64,000 nucleotides of DNA, taken from positions 62,001-126,000 of the forward strand of contig NZ_JAUZDX010000014.1 in assembly GCF_030704685.1 (NCBI RefSeq), read 5' to 3'. This document shows positions 9,172-16,997 of the stretch, in pieces (positions within the stretch are counted from its first letter, which is position 1; every line of letters begins with the position of its first letter). The notes beneath the pieces were generated by a model, which was given only the letters and a program-made list of their open reading frames with translations, was not told the origin of the DNA and did not search any database. The stretch is from Acidovorax sp. A1169. GTDB lineage: Bacteria; Pseudomonadota; Gammaproteobacteria; Burkholderiales; Burkholderiaceae_C. The position numbers and the translations under genes are program-made.

Positions 9172-10725
9172 ATGACCACCACGATCAAGTACGACGATCT
9201 CGTCGAGTCCGTTGCTGCTGCGCTGCAGTACATCTCCTACTACCACCCCAGCGACTACATCGCCCACCTGGCGCGCGCCTACGAGCGCGAGCAGAGCGCC
9301 GCGGCCAAGGACGCGATCGCCCAGATCCTGACCAACAGCAAGATGAGCGCCACCGGCCAGCGCCCGATCTGCCAGGACACCGGCATCGTCAACGTGTTCT
9401 TGAAGGTCGGCATGGACGTGCGCTGGGAAGGCTTCCCCGGCGGTCTGGAAGACGCCATCAACGAAGGCGTGCGCCGCGGCTACAACCACCCCGACAACAC
9501 CCTGCGCGCCAGCGTGGTGGCCGACCCCGAGTTCGACCGCAAGAACACCAAGGACAACACGCCTGCGGTGATCTTCGCGCAGATCGTGCCCGGCGCCAGC
9601 CTGGACATCACCGTGGCGGCCAAGGGCGGCGGCAGCGAGAACAAGAGCAAGATGATCATGCTCAACCCCGGTGACAGCGTGATCGACTGGGTGCTCAAGA
9701 CCGTGCCCACCATGGGCGCCGGCTGGTGCCCGCCGGGCATGCTGGGTATCGGCATCGGCGGCACGGCCGAGAAGGCGGTGCTGCTGGCCAAGGAAAGTCT
9801 GATGGACGACCTCGATATGTACGAGCTGCAGGCCAAGTCCTCGCGCGGCGACAAGCTCAACAAGGTCGAGGAGATGCGCCTGGAGCTGTACCACAAGGTC
9901 AACGCCCTGGGAATCGGCGCGCAGGGCCTGGGCGGGCTGACCACGGTGCTGGACGTGAAGATCAAGATGTACCCCACCCACGCGGCCAGCAAGCCCGTGG
10001 CCATGATCCCCAACTGCGCAGCCACGCGCCACGCGCACTTCGTGATGGATGGCTCGGGCCCGGTGTACATGAACCCGCCTTCGCTGGACCTGTGGCCCAA
10101 CGTGAACTGGGCGCCCGACTACAACAAGAGCAAGAAGGTCAACCTGGACACCCTGACCAAGGAAGAAGTGGCCAGCTGGAAGCCCGGCGACACGCTTCTG
10201 CTCAACGGCAAGATGCTCACCGGCCGCGACGCCGCGCACAAGCGCATCAAGGACATGCTGGCCCGGGGCGAGAAGCTGCCCGTGGACTTCACCAACCGCG
10301 TGATCTACTACGTGGGACCGGTGGACCCGGTGCGTGACGAGGCCGTGGGCCCCGCTGGCCCGACCACCGCCACGCGCATGGACGGTTTTACCGAGATGAT
10401 GCTGGCCGAGACCGGACTGATCGCGATGATCGGCAAGTCCGAACGCGGCCCGGTGGCCATCGAGGCGATCAAGAAGCACCGGAGCGCCTACCTGATGGCC
10501 GTGGGTGGCGCTGCCTACCTGGTGAGCAAGGCCATCAAGACCGCCAAGGTGCTGGGCTTTGCCGACCTGGGGATGGAAGCCATCTACGAATTCGACGTGG
10601 TGGACATGCCGGTGACGGTGGCGGTGGATGCCGGGGGCACCAGTGCCCACATCACCGGACCGGCGGAGTGGCAAAAGCGCATTGCCACTGGCGAGTTCCG
10701 GGGTATCGAGGTAGCAGCGGCCTGA
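9172..10725 (+). CDS. fumA: Class I fumarate hydratase (4Fe-4S)
   Basis: 517 aa, within the range of class I fumarases. Hydrates fumarate to malate with an oxygen-sensitive 4Fe-4S cluster. Three conserved Cys contexts are seen (ICQDTG, GWCPPG and IPNCAAT), which match the cluster ligands; the N-terminal alpha and C-terminal beta halves are fused in one chain. ATG 9172 (MTTTIKYDD) is chosen over upstream codons that overlap the divergent phosphatase. A clear rho-independent terminator follows at 10767. The symbol denotes the class; the E. coli paralogue FumB cannot be distinguished. Functional partner or backup of FumC at 3304. Confidence 0.94.
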   Translation: MTTTIKYDDLVESVAAALQYISYYHPSDYIAHLARAYEREQSAAAKDAIAQILTNSKMSATGQRPICQDTGIVNVFLKVGMDVRWEGFPGGLEDAINEGVRRGYNHPDNTLRASVVADPEFDRKNTKDNTPAVIFAQIVPGASLDITVAAKGGGSENKSKMIMLNPGDSVIDWVLKTVPTMGAGWCPPGMLGIGIGGTAEKAVLLAKESLMDDLDMYELQAKSSRGDKLNKVEEMRLELYHKVNALGIGAQGLGGLTTVLDVKIKMYPTHAASKPVAMIPNCAATRHAHFVMDGSGPVYMNPPSLDLWPNVNWAPDYNKSKKVNLDTLTKEEVASWKPGDTLLLNGKMLTGRDAAHKRIKDMLARGEKLPVDFTNRVIYYVGPVDPVRDEAVGPAGPTTATRMDGFTEMMLAETGLIAMIGKSERGPVAIEAIKKHRSAYLMAVGGAAYLVSKAIKTAKVLGFADLGMEAIYEFDVVDMPVTVAVDAGGTSAHITGPAEWQKRIATGEFRGIEVAAA

Positions 10726-10766
10726 CCGGCTGACGGCGCCGGCTGAAGAGCCCGGCCAAGACCACG

Positions 10767-10806
10767 ATCCCCCGGCAGTGCACCAGGCACGGCCGGGGGA
10801 TTTTTC
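10767..10806 (+). terminator. Rho-independent terminator after class I fumarase
   Basis: ATCCCCCGGC (10767-10776) pairs perfectly with GCCGGGGGAT (10792-10801), loop 15 bases, followed directly by TTTTC. It lies 41 bases after the fumarase stop. Confidence 0.9.
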
Positions 10807-10914
10807 TTGGCACGTGCCAGGTTTTCATACCGGTGCCCGTGCGCCGCAGGCGTGGTGGAGTTACATTGCTCGGCACACTTTTCTTTTCCACCGCCCGCCC
10901 CGTCCCATCCCGCC

Positions 10915-11793
10915 ATGACCTCCCCGAATTCACAGCCCATCGGCGTCTTTGACAGCGGCGTGGGCGGCCTCAGCGTACTGCGGGCCCTGCGCGCCGAGCT
11001 GCCGCACGAGCGCTTCGTCTACCTGGCCGACAGCGCGCATGCCCCCTATGGCGAGCGCGGCGATGCCTATGTGGGCGCGCGCACGCATGCCATCACGCGC
11101 CACCTGCTGGAGCAGCATGGCATCAAGGCGCTGGTGGTGGCCTGCAACACGGCCACGGCTGCGGCCATCCACGAGGTGCGCAGCCGCTACCCGGCCCTGC
11201 CGCTGGTGGGGCTGGAACCGGCCATCAAGCCCGCCTTGGCCGTGACGCAGACCGGGCGCGTAGGCGTGATCGGCACGCGCGGCACCTTGACCAGCGCCAA
11301 GTTCGGCAAGCTGCTGGCCAGCCTGCAGGGCCAGGCCGAGTTTGTGACGCAGCCCTGCGATGGTCTGGCCCATGCCATCGAGCGCAGCGTGGACCGCCCC
11401 GTGCCCGCCAGCCCCCAAGGCACCGAGACCTGGGAACTGTGCGAGCGCTACATCGACGCCATGGGCCCCTTCGGCACCGGCGCCGGTGCCATCGACACCC
11501 TGGTGCTGGGCTGCACGCACTACATCTTTGCCGAGCGCGACCTGCGCACGCTGGTGGGCCCCGCGGTGCGCTTCATCGAGACCGGCGAACCCGTGGCACG
11601 CCAGACGCGGCGGCTGCTGGAAAGCGCCGGCCTGCTGGCAGCCGCCGCCGCAGAAACGCCACGGGCGCAGCTCTTCACCACCGGCGGCCTGCCCCAATTG
11701 CAGGCAGCGGCACAGCGCTGGCTGGACCTGCCCACCGACTGCTGCCAGACGGTGGCGATTGCATCTCACACCACCGAACACAGCGCGGCCTAG
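10915..11793 (+). CDS. murI: Glutamate racemase
   Basis: 292 aa. Converts L-glutamate to D-glutamate for peptidoglycan synthesis in the cytoplasm, using two Cys acid/base residues. Both are visible: Cys77 in ACNTAT and Cys200 in LGCTHY; the N-terminal GVFDSGVGGLS is the family hallmark. The open frame starts at 10807, but ATG 10915 gives the canonical N-terminus directly before IGVFDSG; the upstream stretch also covers the fumarase terminator tail. A secreted TonB-C-like gene follows 41 bp downstream, probably unrelated in function. Confidence 0.95.
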   Translation: MTSPNSQPIGVFDSGVGGLSVLRALRAELPHERFVYLADSAHAPYGERGDAYVGARTHAITRHLLEQHGIKALVVACNTATAAAIHEVRSRYPALPLVGLEPAIKPALAVTQTGRVGVIGTRGTLTSAKFGKLLASLQGQAEFVTQPCDGLAHAIERSVDRPVPASPQGTETWELCERYIDAMGPFGTGAGAIDTLVLGCTHYIFAERDLRTLVGPAVRFIETGEPVARQTRRLLESAGLLAAAAAETPRAQLFTTGGLPQLQAAAQRWLDLPTDCCQTVAIASHTTEHSAA

Positions 11794-11834
11794 GCGCGTT
11801 GGATTTTTTGGCGCTTTTTGACGACCGACCCGGC

Positions 11835-12494
11835 ATGACCATCTCCCTGCGAGCCCTACGGCTCATGACCCTCGTGCCGCTGCTGGCAGTGGCCTGCGCC
11901 GTGGCGCAGACGGCCCCTCCTTCCGCACCCTCGCCACAGGACCTGGCACAGGAACAGATCGCGGAGCTTGAAAAAGCCCAGCGCGCGATGATCCAGGACC
12001 TCAAGCGCCAGTTGGCGGAGATGCCGGAGACCGTGCGAAAGCAGCGGCTGCGCGCCCGCATCGCGGAGATCGAAGGCCGCGCCAACCTTCCCCGGGATCT
12101 GTACATATCACCGAGCGCGAAGATGAGCGCGCCCATGAAGACCTACTACGAGCGCATGAAGGTGCGCATCGAAGACTGCGGCACACGCCATTTTCCGAGC
12201 CAGGACGGGCGCAAGCTCTACGGCCAGGGCGTGGTGGGCATCACCCTGGCCAACGACGGCTCGGTGATCCAGGCAGACGTGCTGCAGTCATCGCAGGACA
12301 AGGCGCTGGACGAGCACATGCTCAAGCTGGTGCATGCCTCGGCCCCGTTCGGCACACCACCGGCCAGGCCCATGGCCAATGGTTCGCCGGTCTACCGCCG
12401 CCTGGTGGTGATCACCGGCTTCGATTTCAACCGCGACAGCGAGAAACCAGCGCCCGATCCCGTGCCGGCCCAGGAGCGCTGCAAGTGGGGATGA
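11835..12494 (+). CDS. Exported TonB-C-terminal-like protein (paralogue 1)
   Basis: 219 aa. N-terminal signal peptide (cleavage near residue 25), a charged coiled-coil-like helix (~residues 35-80), then a domain resembling the TonB C-terminal fold, with GRKLYGQGVVGITLANDGSV followed by a helix and strands. Two Cys, one in EDCGTRHFPS and one in the C-terminal ERCKW, are shared with the paralogue at 13294 and could form a disulfide in the periplasm. It lacks the Pro-rich linker and membrane anchor of a working TonB. Start ATG 11835 is chosen by the signal peptide. Function not known. Confidence 0.75.
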   Translation: MTISLRALRLMTLVPLLAVACAVAQTAPPSAPSPQDLAQEQIAELEKAQRAMIQDLKRQLAEMPETVRKQRLRARIAEIEGRANLPRDLYISPSAKMSAPMKTYYERMKVRIEDCGTRHFPSQDGRKLYGQGVVGITLANDGSVIQADVLQSSQDKALDEHMLKLVHASAPFGTPPARPMANGSPVYRRLVVITGFDFNRDSEKPAPDPVPAQERCKWG

Positions 12495-12498
12495 ACTG

Positions 12499-12602
12499 AT
12501 ACGGATTTGCCTTTAACCGTATAGCGTCGTTGGTTCGCCTTGCCGTGCTACAGCACTGTCTGCGGCTCCCGCCTAGCTATACGATCAAATGCAAATCCGT
12601 AT
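12499..12602. repeat. ~104-bp imperfect palindromic intergenic repeat
   Basis: Outer arms ATACGGATTTGC (12499-12510) and GCAAATCCGTAT (12591-12602) are perfect inverted repeats; inner arms CGTATAGC (12518-12525) and GCTATACG (12576-12583) nest inside. The centre is GC-rich. The layout is that of a small palindromic MITE or REP-type unit, and the central sequence resembles a repeat I recall as abundant in Acidovorax-like genomes (memory, not a search). Confidence 0.75.
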
Positions 12603-12651
12603 GAGCCCCGCCAGCGCTCGGCAACTCACCCCCTCGGTTTCGCCCACATCG

Positions 12652-13179
12652 TTACGCAGGCGCCCCACCCCACAGCCGCTCGCCGGAGTGCTCGACATGC
12701 GTGAGGTACAGGCGCAGGTCGAACTCGTACTGGTGGTATTGCGGCTCCATGTGCTGGCACAACTGGTAGAAGGCCTTGCCGTGGTCCTTCTCGCGCAGGT
12801 GCGCGAGTTCGTGCACCACGATCATGCGCAGAAACTCGTCCGGCCCCTGCTTGAACATCGCGGCAATGCGGATCTCGTGCTTGGTGGCCAGGCGATTGCC
12901 CTGCACCCGTGATACGGTGGTGTGCAGGCCCAGGGCATGCCGCACCACGTGGATCTTGTTGTCGAAGATGACCTTGTTGACGGTGCCCGCATTGCGCAGG
13001 TGGCGGCTTTTCAGCTCCTGCGCGTAGTCGTACAGCGCCTTGTCGCTGCGCACGGCATGGGCCTCGGGGTACTTCTTGAGCAGCGCCGCGCCCAGGCGGC
13101 CCTGGGCGAGCAGGTCGCGGGCCTGCTGCTGCAGGGGGGCGGGGTAGGACTGCAGGTAGGGCAATGCGGCGGCGGTCAT
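12652..13179 (-). CDS. YgjP/WLM-type zinc metallopeptidase domain protein
   Basis: 175 aa. The zinc-site motif HELAH is followed 7 residues on by another His (LREKDHGKAF) and the QHMEP segment, as in YgjP-like (DUF45) metallopeptidases. Cytoplasmic, no signal peptide from ATG 13179; the longer frame to 13269 would add 30 unsupported residues. The family is poorly characterised; some members associate with restriction or DNA-repair loci, but nothing of that kind is nearby. It lies on the opposite strand between the two TonB-C-like paralogues. Confidence 0.8.
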   Translation of the reverse strand: MTAAALPYLQSYPAPLQQQARDLLAQGRLGAALLKKYPEAHAVRSDKALYDYAQELKSRHLRNAGTVNKVIFDNKIHVVRHALGLHTTVSRVQGNRLATKHEIRIAAMFKQGPDEFLRMIVVHELAHLREKDHGKAFYQLCQHMEPQYHQYEFDLRLYLTHVEHSGERLWGGAPA

Positions 13180-13293
13180 AGGGTGAGAATTGTCGGCAAC
13201 GAGGAACGGCGGCAGCCTTGAGGCACAGGCCAGGAAGTAATGCCCAGGGGCTATAGTGCATTTTTGCACCCCCGCGAGATGGATCGATCAGCC

Positions 13294-13932
13294 ATGCGAT
13301 TTCTGCACACCGTCGCGCTTGTAACGCTGCTGGCTTCGGCAAGCGCCACGGCCTCCCCAGAGTCTTCACCACCCACCGCATCTTCCGTTCAGACAAACAT
13401 TGCGCAGCTGGAACAACAGCAGGCAGAGCTGATGAAAAAGCTCAAGAGCGATCTGGCGGGCATGGAAGAATCCTCCCGCAAGCGGGAACTCCAACGGCAC
13501 CTCGCAGAGATCGAACGCCGTACGCAAGGGGCGTCGAACCTGTACGTGTCGCCCGCATCCCAAATGACGCCGGAGATGAAGATCTTCTTCGAGGGAACCA
13601 TGCGGCGCCTGGAAGACTGCGGCACGCGCCATTTCCCGAGCCGAGATGGAAAGAAGCTCTATGGCAAAGGAGTGCTTAGACTCACCGTTGCCAGGAGCGG
13701 CGCCCTGGAGCAGGTGGAGATCATGGAGTCATCGAAGAACCGTTTGCTGGACAAGCACATGCTCAAGGTGGTTCGCGCATCGGCGCCTTTCGGCCCACCT
13801 CCAGCACAGCCGGTCATCGATGGCTCAACAACCTACCACCACCTGGTCCTGGTCACGCGCTTTCACTTCAACAAAGATGACGCACCACCGCCAGAGGACC
13901 TGCCGGAAAAGGAGCGGTGCCGATGGAAATGA
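13294..13932 (+). CDS. Exported TonB-C-terminal-like protein (paralogue 2)
   Basis: 212 aa, clearly homologous to the protein at 11835 over its whole length: signal peptide (ends near ATASA), charged helix, the shared CGTRHFPS segment, KKLYGKGVLRLTV, DKHMLKVVRASAPFG and the C-terminal ERCRW. Predicted periplasmic. ATG 13294 gives a compact signal peptide; ATG 13279 is five codons earlier and cannot be excluded. Downstream, a gap of ~100 bases separates it from a convergent gene. Function unknown; two copies flanking a peptidase gene suggests local duplication. Confidence 0.75.
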   Translation: MRFLHTVALVTLLASASATASPESSPPTASSVQTNIAQLEQQQAELMKKLKSDLAGMEESSRKRELQRHLAEIERRTQGASNLYVSPASQMTPEMKIFFEGTMRRLEDCGTRHFPSRDGKKLYGKGVLRLTVARSGALEQVEIMESSKNRLLDKHMLKVVRASAPFGPPPAQPVIDGSTTYHHLVLVTRFHFNKDDAPPPEDLPEKERCRWK

Positions 13933-14030
13933 GGAAGGCGGCAACGGACTCTTCACTCTCCAGCCGCAGGTAGCCGCCCACAGCCGGAGTCCCCTGCTGA
14001 TCGCCCCCGCGGCGCGTGCAACGAACGAGC

Positions 14031-14672
14031 TCAGTGCAGGTGGCGCGGGCGGCGGCCGCCGCCACCATGGCCGCTGCCGCCCGAGCCGCCGCCACCGGGG
14101 CCGCGCGGGGGCTTGCCGATCTCCAGCGAGTTCACCAGGGCATCGAAGCGCTGGCTGAACAGCTTGTCGATCTCGGCCACCACACCACCCAGCTCGGCGC
14201 CGTCGAAATGGCGTTCCATCATGTTCACCACGTCCTGCACCAGCAGGTCGCGCTGCACCTGCATGATGGCGGCCGGCGTGGGGCCCACGAAGAGCATCAG
14301 AAAGTCATCGCGCGACTCGGCGCCCTCTTCGCCGTCTTCGTCTTCATCGAAGTCGGCGTCGTAGAAGGTGACCTCGATGGCAGCGCCCAGTTCGGACAGC
14401 TCGTTGAGGCTCATGCACATCTCGTCCAGCGACTGGCGGAAGTCCTCATCGCCGCGCACGGTCCAGCACATCTGCAGCAAATGCTCCTGCGCGTCGAACT
14501 TGATGCCCGGCTCTTCTTCATAGGCACTGGCAGCGCCATCGGCCAAAGAACGCGCGCCAGCGTACTTCCACAAGGGCTTCAAGGCCTCCTGGATCTGGTC
14601 GAAGCTGGCATCGGCGCGCAGCTGGACCTGGCCGTGGACGTGGATTTCGAAGGGTGCGTTGTAACTTGACAT
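14031..14672 (-). CDS. DUF6806-like conserved protein, Gly/His-rich tail
   Basis: 213 aa with no signal peptide. The body (residues 1-190) is well structured in appearance and matches, from memory, a Comamonadaceae family called DUF6806; an acidic stretch (DEDEDGEE) sits near 112. The last ~25 residues are Gly-rich and end in RRPRHLH, a possible metal- or nucleic-acid-binding tail. ATG 14672 is preferred to 14717. Its upstream region has an 8-bp hairpin, GGCAAGCC...GGCTTGCC (14706-14732). Function unknown. Confidence 0.7.
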   Translation of the reverse strand: MSSYNAPFEIHVHGQVQLRADASFDQIQEALKPLWKYAGARSLADGAASAYEEEPGIKFDAQEHLLQMCWTVRGDEDFRQSLDEMCMSLNELSELGAAIEVTFYDADFDEDEDGEEGAESRDDFLMLFVGPTPAAIMQVQRDLLVQDVVNMMERHFDGAELGGVVAEIDKLFSQRFDALVNSLEIGKPPRGPGGGGSGGSGHGGGGRRPRHLH

Positions 14673-15140
14673 GACTGAATCGTAATAGTGCCCGTAGCCG
14701 GGGTCGGCAAGCCTCATGCCTGCTGGCTTGCCCTGGAATGGGGGAAAGATGGAGCCTTGTCGGCGCTGGTGCAGCCTTTCAGCCCCACGATAGCGCTATT
14801 TTCTCATGGCGCCAAGGCCATTTGGATCGCGTGGCGCAGAAGCCATTGCGCTGAGCCCGGCGCATGGGGCGTACGGCACAACCTGCATGCCATCAATGGG
14901 GTATTCCCATCCGATCGAAAACGGCTGCCGGTGACTGCTTGCCAGCAACCGGGCCGGCGCCTTGCCCGGTCTGCGCACCAACCCGTGTCCGCGCCGGTTA
15001 AGTGGGAAAAAACGGGAAACGAAACTTCAGAAGTGTTCCGCACAGCACGGAAACCCAGTGCATCCCAACCGATGCACCCCCATGATTTCAATCGATTTTC
15101 CCCATTGCAGGGAAGACCAAGGAGATTGAAATGCTTGTGT
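14673..15140. other. Gene-free region upstream of the DUF6806-like gene
   Basis: About 470 bp without a supportable gene. Apart from the 14706-14732 hairpin, which is probably in the leader of the minus-strand gene, I see no repeat, RNA gene or promoter I would defend. The tRNA-Leu CCA end starts at 15141. Confidence 0.5.
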
Positions 15141-15233
15141 TGGTGCCCCGAGCCGGGGTCGAACCGGCACGCCCCTTTTCAGGAAAGCGGCGGATTTTAA
15201 GTCCGCAGTGTCTACCAATTTCACCATCGGGGC
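15141..15233 (-). tRNA. tRNA-Leu (UAA)
   Basis: 93-nt class II tRNA on the minus strand with long variable arm, acceptor GCCCCGA/TCGGGGC, encoded CCA (TGG at 15141-15143), anticodon loop CTTAAAA giving UAA, and GGTTCGACCCC T arm. Confidence 0.96.
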
Positions 15234-15368
15234 GCCGGCTGACCACGGCGGCCGTGCAAGGCACGGATCTGCATGGCAGCGTAGCGTGGGCCGTGCGGGT
15301 GTGCAATGCCCTGTCGCATCCGGTCACACAATGGCGCCATCAGAAGCTGCCATTGCACGACACCAAGA

Positions 15369-15396
15369 AAAAAGGGAAGCCTAAGCTTCCCTTTTT
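15369..15396 (-). terminator. Terminator downstream of tRNA-Gly (bidirectional form)
   Basis: AAAAAGGGAAGC (15369-15380) pairs with GCTTCCCTTTTT (15385-15396) around CTAA. T-runs occur on both strands, so it can stop transcription both ways; it lies 5 bases beyond the tRNA-Gly CCA end and separates it from tRNA-Leu. Confidence 0.85.
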
Positions 15397-15401
15397 GAAT
15401 C

Positions 15402-15477
15402 TGGAGCGGGAAAAGAGTCTCGAACTCTCGACCTCAACCTTGGCAAGGTTGCGCTCTACCAACTGAGCTATTCCCGC
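15402..15477 (-). tRNA. tRNA-Gly (GCC), copy 1
   Basis: 76 nt, minus strand, acceptor GCGGGAA/TTCCCGC, anticodon loop TTGCCAA giving GCC, encoded CCA. Identical to the copy at 23698-23773. Confidence 0.97.
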
Positions 15478-15527
15478 ATTTCACTGTGCTGCTGTCGTTA
15501 CCGTCAGTCTGCATCAGCAAGACTCAA

Positions 15528-15573
15528 ATTATAGCGCCATTTTTTGGGCTTGCAAACTTCGGCGCCAAAAAAT
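15528..15573 (-). promoter_or_regulatory. Promoter and AT dyad of tRNA-Gly copy 1
   Basis: On the minus strand a perfect -10 TATAAT (15528-15533) follows TTGCAA (15550-15555) at 16 bases. The -35 lies inside a dyad ATTTTTTGG (15539-15547) / CCAAAAAAT (15565-15573). A near-copy of the dyad sits upstream of the second tRNA-Gly at 23843-23878. Confidence 0.65.
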
Positions 15574-15647
15574 TTGCGTCTGCCTTGCGCGGCACGGGGC
15601 GGGTGCCTGCAGATCGAGCTTGAGTCGCCCATGCTCCACCCGGAAAA

Positions 15648-15669
15648 AAGCCCGTATGGAGGCGGGCTT
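15648..15669 (-). terminator. Rho-independent terminator downstream of glsA
   Basis: Minus strand: AAGCCCG...CGGGCTT stem (15648-15654 / 15663-15669), followed by a run of T (from the A-run at 15644-15649). It is about 155 bases after the glsA stop; the intervening stretch holds two further short hairpins (15673-15689 and ~15715-15736) and no gene. Confidence 0.7.
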
Positions 15670-15825
15670 GAACTCGTGATGGTCACGAGGGGAGGAAGCC
15701 GCTGGTGCTGCGGCGGTTCCATGCTACTACGGAACCGGCGTGCAGTGTGCAGGATCGGCGGCCTTGGTCGTGGAGGACATCCTCACTGGCCTGCTGCGCA
15801 GCGCGGCCGTGCCGAGGGTCCGCAA

Positions 15826-16737
15826 TCAGAACACCGACAGCCCGGTCCTGGCGGTGAACAGTTCCAGCGCGTGCATGCCCAGCAGCGAGTTTCCGGTTGC
15901 ATCGAGCGCGGGCGACCACACGCACAGGCTCAGGCGGTCAGGAACCACCGCCACGATGCCACCGCCCACGCCGCTCTTGCAGGGCAGGCCGATGCGGAAC
16001 GCGAACTCTCCGGCCGCGTCGTAGGTGCCACAGGTCAGCATCAGCGAATTGATGCGGCGCGTCTGCCGCTCGGTCAGCAGCTGCTCGCCACTGAACGGGT
16101 GGCGGCCATCGCGGCACAGGTAGCCGGTGGCCCGCGCAAGCTGCAGGCAGCTCATGCCCACCGCGCAGTGGTGGAAGTAGGCATCCAGCACGGCTGCGAC
16201 ATCGTTGTCGATCTTGCCGAAGCTTTTCATGAAGTTGCCCAGCGCCATGTTGCGAAAGCCGGTGGCGGCTTCCGAGGCGGCCACCTCCTCGTCAAAGTGC
16301 ACCGGCTCGTTGCACAGGCTGGACAACAGCTCCAGCATGGCGGCCTTGGCGTCGCCCTGGCTGACCAGGCGATCGGTGACGGCAATCGCACCGGCATTGA
16401 TGAAGGGGTTGCGCGGCGTCCCCTGCTCGGCCTCGAGCTGCACCAGCGAATTGAACGGGTTGCCCGAGGGTTCGCGGCCGATGCGGTCCCACAGGGTGTC
16501 GCCCAAAGCACCCATCCCCAGGGTCAGGGAAAAGAGCTTGGAGATGCTCTGGATCGAGAACGGTGTACCGCTGTCGCCGGCCTGCGCCTCCTGGTCATCG
16601 CAGGTGCGCAGCGCGATGCCGAACTGGGCCGCCGGCACCCGCGCCAGCGCCGGGATGTAGTTGGCCACCTGGCCTTGTGCGCCCAGCAGAGGGCGCACTG
16701 TCTCGACGATTTCTTCAAGAATGGGCTGGAATTGCAT
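15826..16737 (-). CDS. glsA: Glutaminase A
   Basis: 303 aa, the standard length. Hydrolyses L-glutamine to glutamate and ammonia; a serine-dependent beta-lactamase-like fold. The SxxK catalytic motif (SISK, ~residue 66), the NPFINAGAI segment and the C-terminal KSGVGGGI are all present. Start ATG 16737 gives the canonical N-terminus. Cytoplasmic. It is divergent from the second GGDEF-EAL gene with 260 bp between starts, and a terminator follows at 15648. Confidence 0.95.
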   Translation of the reverse strand: MQFQPILEEIVETVRPLLGAQGQVANYIPALARVPAAQFGIALRTCDDQEAQAGDSGTPFSIQSISKLFSLTLGMGALGDTLWDRIGREPSGNPFNSLVQLEAEQGTPRNPFINAGAIAVTDRLVSQGDAKAAMLELLSSLCNEPVHFDEEVAASEAATGFRNMALGNFMKSFGKIDNDVAAVLDAYFHHCAVGMSCLQLARATGYLCRDGRHPFSGEQLLTERQTRRINSLMLTCGTYDAAGEFAFRIGLPCKSGVGGGIVAVVPDRLSLCVWSPALDATGNSLLGMHALELFTARTGLSVF

Positions 16738-16997
16738 GGTGTGATTGTCGATCAGCCATCCACAGACGGAAGCGGCCCGACGGGCCTTTCACCTACAGCG
16801 CAGCGCGAACACCCCTGGGAAGATGGTCAGCTTGCATTTTCTAACGGTTTTTCCATGCGACAGAGTTACGCTTTCCGTCGTTCGGGCCGTGTTCAGAACT
16901 TTGTTCCAAACGGTTCGCACTGGAGAGGGCGCCATGCTCGCCCGGCCTGCCCACTGTCAGGCCATTTCTGCATCTTTGATCGGGATCGGAAGCTTTC

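Noticed and set aside
9022..10674. Long open frame on the minus strand inside the class I fumarase gene
   Set aside because: Antisense to a gene with clear family motifs; its own sequence is Arg/His/Gly-rich as expected for a shadow frame in high-GC DNA.
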